DNA from: Sinohyriopsis cumingii
Lineage: Eukaryota; Mollusca; Bivalvia; Unionida; Unionidae
Direction: 5' to 3'
Assembly: GCA_028554795.2 (NCBI GenBank)
Contig: CM068829.1
Location: 129,596,016 to 129,660,015 of the forward strand
Length of the DNA stretch: 64,000 nucleotides
A program made the translations under genes and the position numbers. Under the pieces are notes generated by a model that saw only the letters and a list, made by a program, of their open reading frames with translations, did no database searches and was not told where the DNA came from. Shown one piece after another: positions 47,563-56,500 of the stretch (position 1 is its first letter; every line of letters starts with the position of its first letter).

Positions 47563-48006
47563 TTAGTAATCAAAAACGTCTAAGTCTCGAACGGTTCTTC
47601 TTTTCTTTGTCTTTCTATCTTTAGAAGTGTGAAGACTGGTGAAGGGGTGTTTTCTTCGTCGCCTTTTTCTGCCTTGTCCTTGCTTTGGAGTCAGAGAAGC
47701 GGGAATGCCTGAATCGGTAGCGTTCAGGGCATTTATAGGTGTTTCTCGTCGACCCCAAATGTCTTTGCCCGTTTGCAGCAAGACATTTTTGCCTGCCCTC
47801 AAGAAGGCTTCTTTAGGGTTTTGTTTGTCGATGATGACATTTTGGAGAAATTCTTTGCCTTGCGTCAGTGCGGCATCTTTCAAGGCGTGCAATCCTCGTG
47901 TCACCATCGGTTTCAAGACGGGAGCCACCGAACGAAAGGCCGATTTTAACATATCTCCTAAACCGTGTCCTCGCTGTCGAGCAACCCCTCGGTACACTGG
48001 ATACAT
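47563..48006 (-). CDS. Small basic virion-type protein
   Basis: The ATG at 48,004-48,006 is a few bases past the minor capsid stop. 147 residues: an N-terminal amphipathic segment (GVARQRGHGLGDMLKSAFRS), helical middle, then a strongly basic C-terminal half with KRRRRKHPF and KKRR. The QRGHG(L/I)G start is a recurrent feature of a Polinton/adintovirus small structural family. A membrane-active or DNA-binding particle protein is plausible. Open and intact. Sits between the minor and major capsid genes, which fits a structural role. Deleted in Polinton 1. Confidence 0.78.
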   Translation of the reverse strand: MYPVYRGVARQRGHGLGDMLKSAFRSVAPVLKPMVTRGLHALKDAALTQGKEFLQNVIIDKQNPKEAFLRAGKNVLLQTGKDIWGRRETPINALNATDSGIPASLTPKQGQGRKRRRRKHPFTSLHTSKDRKTKKRRTVRDLDVFDY

Positions 48007-48009
48007 GAC

Positions 48010-48941
48010 TTACGAGTCGTGAGAGAACCGTTTTCGAAAATGAAGTTTCACCGTGACTTTTCCTTTGGTGAATGGAATATTTTGTCCCAGATCTCCTTTT
48101 ATAGCAATGTTGACAGTGTCCAAATACGACTTACTGACGGGCAAATAATGAGGATGTACAAATTCGCGGTGAACGTGATAAGTGTTTCCACCTTCCTCGT
48201 CAGCGATCGTGGCAGAATCCACTTTGAAAGGAATGACACGCAGTAACGGTGCGGAGGTGTGTCCCACCACATTGTACTCCACCACATCGGAGTACACAAA
48301 GATCAAATTCAGTCCTTGGTTCATTTCTACCGGGGAACGAAATAACTTGCTAAAAGAATCGTTGTCGGAAATGACTGCTAGCTCACCTTTTTGCTCAAAT
48401 TTCTTTCTCATCTCCATGTCCCCACCCAACATGCCAAACAATTCAGGACAAAATAAAATAGACATCGTTTTACCTCCCTCAGATTTCACCAGGAAGCGAC
48501 GAGCTACTTTGTGGTACTCCAGGGTGACGCTTTTTCTGACACTCTCCAAAGCTTTAAGAAACACGCCATTAAACCTGGAGGCTATGGTGCTGACCAAATG
48601 ATGACCACTAAAATAATAGCCTGGGGGAACGAACAAGTGGTAGGTCCACTTTTGAGTTTTGACATCATAGGTTTTATTGTCATATTTGACATGGGTATTC
48701 AAGTATTTTTACATTTGCTCGTCATGAACTTCCACCGTAAAAAAAATTTTTGATTGGGAAGGACATTGAGGACTTGGGTCGGGTGAATGATTTCTACTAA
48801 AGCCACTTCCCAATGGGCTTCGTGATCTAATTGGATGGCCTGAGGTAATTTGGCCGTGTAACAGCACAAAGTGTTGTTGGGAAACACCTCCACAGAACTG
48901 TCACTGGGTAAGGTTAAGTAAAATTGGTTAGGGTGACTCAT
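48010..48941 (-). pseudogene. Minor capsid (penton-like) protein, frameshift and stop
   Basis: The ATG at 48,939-48,941 overlaps the preceding stop (ATGA). The N-terminal 65 residues (NQFYLTLPSDSSVEVFPNNT, EAHWEVALVEIIHPTQ) are open, then an eight-base A/T run near 48,742 shifts the frame, and a TAA follows close to 48,708. The rest (48,702-48,010) is open: PPGYYFSGHHLVSTIASRF, LEYHKVARRFLVK, LNLIFVYSDVVEYNVVGHTS, YHVHREFVHPHYLPVSKSY. Same family as 24,210-25,125. Role inferred from Polinton gene order and family, not proven. Confidence 0.84.
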
Positions 48942-49348
48942 AATTCCAGAGTTCTGTGACTGTCCGAGGGGTTACTGGAAGTCAGAGGAGTGTCTCCGCC
49001 CAAAATGGGGTTATTGTTGTTGTTGGAGTGGTGACTGGCACTAGCACTGGGCACAAGGTTCCCGTTGTTCCCGTTCGAGGAGAATTTCAGGGAGGGATTG
49101 GGAAGCAGGTAACCGATGCAGCTGCTCAATAAAATGGTCCACAATTGTTTGTCTCCTTGTTGCAAACTCAAATTGGCAATGGCTGCACCGATGACACAAT
49201 ACACCACGAAGATTTGGCAGAAAAAGACGATTTGCGTTTTAGGCACACGTTCTCCACACCACACCCATAAGGATTGTTTTTGTAAATCTTGCAGAGAAGA
49301 ACTGGGTGAAGGAGTGGTCGACGTAGCTGCGTCTGTGTGAAAGGGCAT
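48938..49348 (-). CDS. Two-helix membrane protein of Polinton 2
   Basis: ATG at 49,346-49,348, five bases after the integrase stop (a GTG three codons earlier is possible). 136 residues. Helix one is VFFCQIFVVYCVIGAAIANL. Helix two follows the QQGDKQLW loop and ends with GYLLPNPSLK. The tail is Asn/Ser-rich. About 90 percent similar to the Polinton 1 copy, with both frames open, suggesting selection until recently. It ends by overlapping the minor capsid start. Likely particle or assembly membrane protein. Confidence 0.8.
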   Translation of the reverse strand: MPFHTDAATSTTPSPSSSLQDLQKQSLWVWCGERVPKTQIVFFCQIFVVYCVIGAAIANLSLQQGDKQLWTILLSSCIGYLLPNPSLKFSSNGNNGNLVPSASASHHSNNNNNPILGGDTPLTSSNPSDSHRTLEL

Positions 49349-49353
49349 GATGG

Positions 49354-50463
49354 TCACTTCTTTTTATAGTCGATGACTTGCGAAGCGTCGATCCAAGAAT
49401 CAAAACTGGGTGGATATCCTTTCCAACGTACTTTGACTTCTTTGACACGTCGTTTGCCCACTTTACGGGTTCTGCGTTCGAGAATGCTTTCGATGTCGTA
49501 CACGTCGTCTTCTTTTTTGGTGACACGTTGTAACTCGGGTAAGTAAAACGTTCCTTTGAGCACTTCTCCGTTCATGTCTTCCAATTTATAGACGGTAGGG
49601 TGACGGCCATGCACTCGTCCAGTGACACGAAACAATTCGGTCGTCCAGTTAGGTAAGTAACCTTTGTCGAAAGTGCGTTTGGTTTTGCCAATGCGCACCC
49701 AATCTCCTACGGCCAACTCTCCACTTTTCTTGGGGACAGCCCTCGCCGGGGACGTACCAAACAGGCGCTCAAACACCAACACTTCGTTCTCGGGAGTCAC
49801 TTCTTGCGGGGCACGTCTGATGCTTCGATGGTAAGATTGGTTGTACGCTTGCACCAGGTGCGGTAAGATGTCGATGTACTTCAGAGTGTGGTGATGCGTA
49901 AAATATTTCCACATGCGTTCTTTCAAAGTGCGTTGAAAACGTTCCACGATGCTAGCTTTGGTTTCGGGATTCTCGGTGGTAAAAAAATGAATGTTACGTT
50001 TCTTCAATTCTTTTTGGAAAGCTTGGTTCAGAAATTCGGTACCTTTGACCGTTTGCCATCGAAGAGGGTGACGACCACTTTGTTTCAACACTCGTTGCAG
50101 GGCTCGCACTAACTCGCTGCTCGATTTGGAAGTCAAGGGTACGACCCAGGCAAATTTGGAAAAGACGTCGATGACACAAAACAAATATTTGTAGCCACGA
50201 TTGTAGCTGGCCAAATGAGAGACATCGGCTAAATCGGCTTGCCATTAATGATCGATGCCTTCCACTCGGGTGCGACTTCTGGCAAACTTGCGTCGAATGG
50301 GTTTGTGTACAGTGTAGGTAGCTTGTTCTTGTAACCATCGTTGCACTTGACGTAAACGGAGACTTTTCAGTCACATTTTGGCAGCACGATACAATTTTTG
50401 AACTCCTGCGTAACCTGCAGGATGCGAGGGATCGTAGTAAATGCTGGCTAACACCTTCTCCAT
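49354..50463 (-). pseudogene. INT: Retroviral-type integrase with chromodomain, two stops
   Basis: A single frame from ATG 50,461-50,463 to TGA 49,354. It is interrupted by TGA (50,371-50,373) in the N-terminal zinc-finger/linker region and TAA (50,245-50,247) just before WQADLADVSHLASYN. The rve core follows: first Asp in FCVIDVFSKFAW, the third catalytic Glu in SIVERFQRTLKERMW. The second catalytic Asp is replaced by Val (WQTVKGTEF, codon at 50,047-50,049). An SH3-like basic region and a chromodomain (VKVRWKGYPPSFDSWIDASQ) end the protein. Integrase inserts the element and makes the 6-bp target duplication. This copy should be inactive. Confidence 0.93.
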
Positions 50464-50494
50464 TTTTTTTTTTTTTGGTGTGTTAATAAGTCAC

Positions 50495-51187
50495 TCACTC
50501 TTCGGTGATGCTACTTTGGGTGGGACGAAAGGGTGGTTTAGAAACGGATTTACGTGTCCGATGGGCTACGGGAGTAGAAGTCGAAGGTAGTGGTGGTGGA
50601 GGTGGCAATGGAATGGCTTTGGTCTTCTTTTCTTTTTTCACTTCTGGCTTCCCTTCTTTCTTTTTCACTTCTATCGAAGGAGGAGTGGACATCATCTTTT
50701 TTACCCAAGCTTTCATTTCTTCTCGTTGGGGTGTGGGGGACGGGGTCATCAAGGATGCTGCAATCTTACTTGAAATGGGTGCTGCTGACGGTGTTTGAAA
50801 CACTTCTCGCATCTCTTCTTCCTCAGGTCTTCGTGGGGCAGCATCTCTGGTGACCTCTGGGGATGGTAGTAGTGGTGGTGGTGGTGGTAGTGATGATCGT
50901 GCTGGACTTTTCATCAAGGTCTTAAAATATTTCAGAGTGGGTAGAGCTGTTTCGTCTAAAGCTTTTTGGTGAAAGAGTTGCAGTCGTTGCAAGAGTTGAC
51001 CATACTTTTGCGATTTTTCTGTTTCGGACAAATCGTGGCGATCCATTAACGACTGCAATTCGTGTTGTAACTGGGACATCTCGCTCAAATGGGGATTGGG
51101 AGGTAAATGCGGGGTGTGTTGTTCTTGCCAACGATGGTATTCCATCCATCGTTTGTAAGGCACTAAAGCTAGTTTTCGTCCTTCCAT
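50495..51187 (-). CDS. Proline-rich Polinton protein with helical N-terminus
   Basis: ATG at 51,185-51,187; 230 residues. The N-terminus (ALVPYKRWMEY), then a helical segment LMDRHDLSETEKSQKYGQLL and QRLQLFHQKAL, matches a family common in invertebrate Polintons, in which a LVPP/LIPY start is followed by a D-L-S-x-x-E-K-x-x-x-Y block. The C-terminal 130 residues are low-complexity: three poly-Pro runs, Ser/Thr-Pro repeats and Lys/Glu-rich stretches. A TATA-like AGATAAAAAGG lies about 45 bp upstream (51,232-51,241). Open. Probably a structural or core-associated protein; role unproven. Confidence 0.75.
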   Translation of the reverse strand: MEGRKLALVPYKRWMEYHRWQEQHTPHLPPNPHLSEMSQLQHELQSLMDRHDLSETEKSQKYGQLLQRLQLFHQKALDETALPTLKYFKTLMKSPARSSLPPPPPLLPSPEVTRDAAPRRPEEEEMREVFQTPSAAPISSKIAASLMTPSPTPQREEMKAWVKKMMSTPPSIEVKKKEGKPEVKKEKKTKAIPLPPPPPLPSTSTPVAHRTRKSVSKPPFRPTQSSITEE

Positions 51188-51235
51188 TTGATGTCAAGGA
51201 TCAATTCTGAGATCTTGGGACTTCAGAGGTCCTTT

Positions 51236-51550
51236 TTATCTTGCTCCCACCAGTCCTCCCAACATGGTTCCCAAGATTCCTTTCAGCAATGGGCCTAACA
51301 AGAGGGGTAAAATGCCTCCACGTTGGACCAACATCTTCTTCTTTTGTCTAATGGGAATTTTCTTTTGAACCATTTGGCGAAGAACGTGACGATGTTTGCC
51401 TAAGCATTGTTTCTGGTGTTTGGACAAAGGGATCGTGCCTTTCAGGACGTTCAAACAACATTCGCACACGATATCGATGACCTCTTTGGAGGCTGATTGA
51501 ATGAGTTTTTTTCGTAGGAGTGGAGAAGCTTTGGACAGGACAGACAACAT
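51236..51550 (-). CDS. Core-protein X-like small protein
   Basis: ATG at 51,548-51,550; 104 residues. The helical domain (DIVCECCLNVLKGTIPLSKH, HVLRQMVQKKIPIRQKKKML) ends in a Gly/Leu-rich hydrophobic tail (GGILPLLLGPLLKGILGTML). This combination is typical of the Polinton/adintovirus small core protein often compared with adenovirus pX. The same frame stays open upstream to about 51,690 with a Lys/Pro-rich stretch (PRKHPSSKPQGKKRKGLPPR), so the true start may lie there after a small indel. A TATA-like GTATAAAAA lies near 51,690-51,700. Related in sequence to the next upstream gene. Confidence 0.75.
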   Translation of the reverse strand: MLSVLSKASPLLRKKLIQSASKEVIDIVCECCLNVLKGTIPLSKHQKQCLGKHRHVLRQMVQKKIPIRQKKKMLVQRGGILPLLLGPLLKGILGTMLGGLVGAR

Positions 51551-51694
51551 GTCCCCATGTTTGACTAAACGAGGAGGTAGTCCTTTCCTTTTCTTTCCTT
51601 GGGGTTTAGAAGAGGGATGTTTTCTGGGGGGTGATATCTTTGGTTCTTCAGGAGCACAAAAACACTGATACCCAGGCTTTGTCTCAGGTCATTT

Positions 51695-52519
51695 TTATAC
51701 TGGAACGCGTCTCCACTGATTGTCTTGACTTCGTATCAACTTGAGGACAGGCATTACACGTCGTGGAGGGGTTCGCAACGGACTAAATCGAGTCAGTTCT
51801 GGCTTGGACAAATCCAGTAAACTCTGTAACATGCCCGATCTCTCTTGGACTTTGATTTTGGGAGCAGGTACTTTGTGAGCAGCGGCCACTGGCACTAAGG
51901 AAGAGGAGGAGGGTGTCACCCCTGGAGGAGAAGTTCTTGGAGACACGGGCTTCCGTGGTGTCATCAACGGAGAAATGGATGAACCTGAGGCTACCGGAGA
52001 CGCGGTCGCCGCCATTGCAGGTCGTGGTTTGCGAATGTATGGTTGCGTCCTAGCTGAAGTGCCTCTCTTGCGTGTTTTCTGTGGGCTTTTCTTTTTCTGG
52101 GGTGGTGACCTGGTCTTGACACCGTGGCTCTTTTTCTTCTTGGGGCTTCGTTTGGCTTTTTTCTTGGGGAGAACTTTGGGATCATTAGGATCCCATCTTA
52201 AGAGGGAGCGAATGATGACCCCACCTAGAGTACCGCTCCCTCCAGGTTTCAAAATGATTTGCTTTTTGGTTGGCGTGTCGATGCGGGGATCGGCCATTTG
52301 GGTCAAAGCGACTTTGTTTCTATCAAAAAAGCGTTTGGTTTGATGAGGAATCTGAATGATCCCTTGTAGTAATTGACGTGCTGTCACCGTGAACCATCGT
52401 AAGACTTCTTTGAGACTGGCTTCTAAGACACGAGCACGTATTTGTGGATTTTTTTCTCGACTGATGCCATACAAGGCACGAATCAATTTGACGGGAAGAT
52501 GAGACTGAAGGGACATCAT
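51695..52519 (-). CDS. Core-protein X-like domain fused to a long basic tail
   Basis: Two ATGs at 52,514-52,519; 274 residues, open. Residues about 20-105 (ARVLEASLKEVLRWFTVTAR, GIIQIPHQTKRFFDRN, QMADPRIDTPTKKQIILKPG) repeat the plan of the 51,236 gene: Leu-rich helices, a central LxGxIxIP/L block, basic linker and a Gly-rich end. A Lys/Arg/Pro/Ser-rich tail of about 165 residues follows (KKKAKRSPKKKKSHG, SPPQKKKSPQKTRKRG), like histone H1 or protamine tails. Likely DNA-condensing core protein by inference. A TATA box (CTATAAAG) lies at 52,559-52,564, about 45 bp upstream. Confidence 0.72.
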   Translation of the reverse strand: MMSLQSHLPVKLIRALYGISREKNPQIRARVLEASLKEVLRWFTVTARQLLQGIIQIPHQTKRFFDRNKVALTQMADPRIDTPTKKQIILKPGGSGTLGGVIIRSLLRWDPNDPKVLPKKKAKRSPKKKKSHGVKTRSPPQKKKSPQKTRKRGTSARTQPYIRKPRPAMAATASPVASGSSISPLMTPRKPVSPRTSPPGVTPSSSSLVPVAAAHKVPAPKIKVQERSGMLQSLLDLSKPELTRFSPLRTPPRRVMPVLKLIRSQDNQWRRVPV

Positions 52520-52558
52520 GTTGACGCTGTGTGAGACTGACAAAAAGTGTCTGAGGGC

Positions 52559-52564
52559 TTTATA
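52559..52564 (-). promoter_or_regulatory. TATA box upstream of the basic core-protein gene
   Basis: TTTATA on the plus strand (TATAAA on minus), about 40-45 bp before the ATG at 52,519. Confidence 0.55.
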
Positions 52565-52582
52565 GATTTTTTTTGAGTGAAG

Positions 52583-53311
52583 TTAAGTCGAGGACGGGGA
52601 CGTGTAGAGAACCGGCCCTCCGTCTTGACACCAGTGGTGAAACAAATGGGTACGAAATCGCAAGTCATCGGGGGTAGTGGGTTTCAAATCGACGAGTAAA
52701 TAGGCATGTGGAGTTTGAGTGGCATCGTCGTACGCCTGAGTGAGCGAAGGCGTTCCTAACTGTTTGACTAAGACTTACACTTGCGATTTATCTCGAGGGC
52801 TTTTAAACAAGACCACGTAATGAGCATTGAGACTGATGGTATGATGGGCTTTACTTTGTTGAAACAAATTTTGAGTGATGTAAACGACACTGGCATTACG
52901 GTGATGCCCTTTGCGCGTAAACCACAGTTTAATTTCTTCTTCGTCTTCTCCTAACATGTCGTCGAAAATGACCAAATGGGTTTGACGGGAGTCAGAGACG
53001 ATTCCGTCGTCTTCTTTAGGAATGCCTTCCACAAACACGATGGAATCACCTTGACTTTTTCGCAAGAGACTGTACGCCGATTGCCACTCTTTGTAACACC
53101 ACACGATGCGTTGAGGTGGTCAAACGATCAAATGATGTTTATGTTCGATCAAACGTTCGACGAATTCGGTTTTGCCTGAACCGCTAGGTCCAGCAATGAG
53201 CATGTTAAAGGGATGGCGAAGATACAAAGCCTTCCAACTGGCACAATCTAAGTGTTCGTCGATGACTTTGAAAGTGGAGGAAGAGGGAGCAGAGACAGCA
53301 GAGGTAGCCAT
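52583..53311 (-). pseudogene. ATP: Genome-packaging ATPase (FtsK/HerA type), two in-frame stops
   Basis: One frame of 242 codons from ATG 53,309-53,311. Walker A is in NMLIAGPSGSGKTEFVERL (residues about 37-55), and Walker B is THLVIFDDMLGED. The stretch ASVVYITQNLF is the sensor-like block typical of Polinton ATPases. TGA at 53,120-53,122 comes just before PPQRIVWCYKEW, and TAA at 52,775-52,777 just after DKSQV. Reading continues in the same frame after each, so the damage is nonsense mutation only. The enzyme pumps DNA into the particle in related viruses. Confidence 0.93.
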
Positions 53312-53357
53312 AGTGTCAGGAATGTCACTTGTGACACAAAAACAGACAAGACAAGAG

Positions 53358-53365
53358 TTTATATA
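53358..53365 (-). promoter_or_regulatory. TATA box of the packaging ATPase gene
   Basis: TTTATATA on the plus strand gives TATATAAA on minus, 47 bp before the ATG at 53,311. Confidence 0.7.
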
Positions 53366-53380
53366 CTTTTTCAGGACACG

Positions 53381-53386
53381 TTTATT
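53381..53386 (-). terminator. Polyadenylation signal AATAAA after POLB
   Basis: TTTATT on the plus strand; CTCAATAAACG in the transcript, about 200 bp after the POLB stop and only 16 bp before the ATPase TATA box. The packing of gene end and next promoter is tight. Confidence 0.6.
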
Positions 53387-53591
53387 GAGGTTTCAAAAAT
53401 AAACACGAAAGACTAAAATACATCAAAGTCAAATAGTTATGTACAACGATAAAAGGCACATGAAAACGATCAAAGTGAAATAGAAACAAGTCTGTCCTCC
53501 CGAAAGGATCTTTTGGGAATGTAAACGACAGTCCTGTCCTGAAGGGAATGGTTGTCCTCGGTAACGGGTTCTTCTGACACTTGACCATTTA

Positions 53592-56500
53592 CTATTGACC
53601 TTGCATATGATTCCTTTTGATATACTGTCCGATATCGATGTGACCGTAAGGCAAAGTAAAGTGGTTGGGAAGACGCACTCGCTTCTGGTACACGATTTGA
53701 TAGACTTTTTCCAAGGGTCGACTAAGGATGTGGTGAGTGGGTAAACGTACAATCTTGTTCGGTTGATGGGTGGTCACTTTAAAATTTTCATCCTCTCCAG
53801 ACTGCAAGGCTTTTTTCAATACGCCAAAGTTCACCACTCGACTGGTACGATAATTCAGAGTCAATCCTTTCACTTTACACTTCGTGTACACTTCTCCTTG
53901 TTTGTCACGGTATTCGTAGCCGTAATTTTTAGGACCGCCACTCGCGAAACTTAGAATCTATTCATCAGGATGTTCGTCTGTCCAGGCTCCTAATCGGTCT
54001 CCTTCGATGTTAGGGTGTTGCTGACCCGGGCGGTGGATGTAGATGCAACTGTCCGTGTCAAAGTACAGGACGCGATCCCCTAACAGTTCTAAAGCTTCGT
54101 ACAATTTTAAGCGAGCATGGGCTGTCACGTAAGCCGCAATGATGACATTTCCAAATGAATCGTCTTGTACAAAGTTCAGATCTTCTTCGTAATTGACTAA
54201 GATCAAATCCTTACGAACGACGTCCACGTCTTTGATGAATTTCGTTATGTCGTGAATCATCTGGAAGTAGCGGGAAGGTTCTGTCAAATATTCCGTCTTG
54301 GGTAAACACGGTCGTTGTGCCATTTTACCCCACAAGCAATTTAACATCACTTTGGCAAACGATCGCCTGCCTTCATTTTTCTCGATGTGGTCTAAAGGGA
54401 TGCCTTCTTGTTCCCAGTATTTCTCTTTGAATTTTATTTGGTCTTCGGGAGTGTGACACCAGGAAGGATAGCCGCTGGCTTCTTGCTTCAGTTTCAAAAA
54501 GGCATCCACGTAGTCGGCGAAAATGCCTTTCTGAGTGGGGTCACCCTTGTCGTATTGTTGTGTCTTGGGAAAGTGGCAAATTTCGTACACTTCTAACAGT
54601 TGGTATCCCATGTCCAGAGCTTTGAACAATTCTACGCTGACCCAGGTTCCCGTCAAGGCTCGTTCTTCCTGGGTGTGATGACAAGGTTGGTCTTGGTTGC
54701 ACGTTTCGGCACATGTACGACACAAAGAAAACATCAGTTTGTCTTGGCAATGGTGAGGTAAGACGGGATGGTACAAGTCCGTGGGAGGCAAAATTTTGCA
54801 CTTTGATCAAGCCTTAGTATTGTCGAATGTTGGCCAGGTCGATGTGTTCCGTCTACAATTGCGTGTGCCCTGCAGGAAAGTGACAATATTTGCACACGTA
54901 GGGATACAGCGAACACACGTCCAAGTATTTGATTTCTTCTCCTTTCTCTTCGTCGACTTGGTACATCAAACAGATGGCATTGGTCCTTCCTCCGTACAAA
55001 CTATCCCTCGGGTTCAGGGGGTCCATCAGCTTGTAACTTTCCACGACACGTTTAAACTCGGGATCGGTTTTCAAACGGCGATCGTATTCGTGTTCCCACA
55101 TTTCCAACACTTGGTATCCTTGCTGTTCTAACTTTAGGCGTCGCTGACAAGTGTCCTGGTACAAGTCTTCCATGATTCGTTGTAAAAACTGATTTTTTAG
55201 TGCCACGGTCAGGGTAACAGACGGGACATCCGTGAAATAAGCAACCGTTAAACTCGTACACGATCTTGGGGTTTTCTAAGTCCCAGCCATCCACGGAACA
55301 ATTTCCGATGGTCTTTTCGCCTCCTCCGTTGCGGGCATGTTGAATCCATTTGTCTTCTTTATCGCACAAGTAATGTAACCACCGTAGGGCTTTGGCCGAG
55401 TATTAACGTTTGACATAGTTGGTCGTTTGAGGACTGATGACAGCAACGGTGTTTTCAGGTATGAATCGTTGCCGGTATACTAAGGAACACGCTTTGGCAA
55501 TGGTGCAAGCTTCTTTCAAAGGATCGGCCCCTCCGTGTTCCATGAACAGTTCTCGAAATTTTCCACAGCAACGCCGTAAAATGTCCACGTCGGAACGACA
55601 ATACTTTAACATTTCTTCCTGAAAGTCAAAAGGGTCGGAGGCGTGAGCCTGATACCAAGCGTAGAAAGCTTCTCGTTGTTCGGTATGCATGTTGTCGGGG
55701 TCGTAATAGTGAGCCTTAGGCAAATGGGGTAGAACGGCGTGTTGATTGGCTTTGGTATTGAAAAAGTGTGGAAAGTACCCTTTAGCCATTTCTGTCATTC
55801 CAAACGTTTTAGGCATTCGACTCAAAGGCATGGCCAAATAGCTCATCGAATCTTTAAACTGTACTTGTCCCACTTGCATGAAAATGATTTTGGCTCCGTT
55901 CAAAGTGACTTTAGGACGTTCGGTGCCATGTTCTGTATAGTATCTGAGAAGAAACTGTCCATCGTATCCGGAGAAATTGTGAGCCATCACCGTGGCGTGA
56001 CGATGACAATTACCATAACTTTCGATGTCCTCTTGGCTCCACGTTTCGTCGATGGGGTCTAAGACCCATTGGGCAAAATCTTCTAGCGTCTTGGGTCCTC
56101 GAAAGATTTTTTCACGCCCTCCAGGAATCTTACTGCAGTGAGGGCAATGACTCACGATAGGTTCTTGAATGCACTTTTCGCACGCTCGATGAGCCACGCA
56201 GAAATTAGGAATGTGAGTGCCGGTCTCTTGCATGCATTCGAAATCGAAAAAGATGAAATTGCCTTTGTTTCTGTCATCTTCCTCTTGTTGGGGTTGGTAT
56301 TTTTGCATGTAGCATTGATGTTCCAAGTCCACGATGTGATGACAAATGTGACACTTTTTCTTTCCTGAACATACCTGTGCCTTGGTACTATTGGTACGTA
56401 TGCCTTGTCCACACGTAGGGAACAATCTCAGGAGTTGACAAGCACATTTCTTCTGTGAACCTTGCGTCTTCAGATGTTGTTGGTAACAGGCAGGGCTGAC

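Noticed and set aside
50505-50853. Plus-strand frames inside Polinton 2 (here and at 47,639, 48,182, 51,975, 55,739 and others)
   Set aside because: They are antisense shadows of minus-strand genes with clear family motifs.
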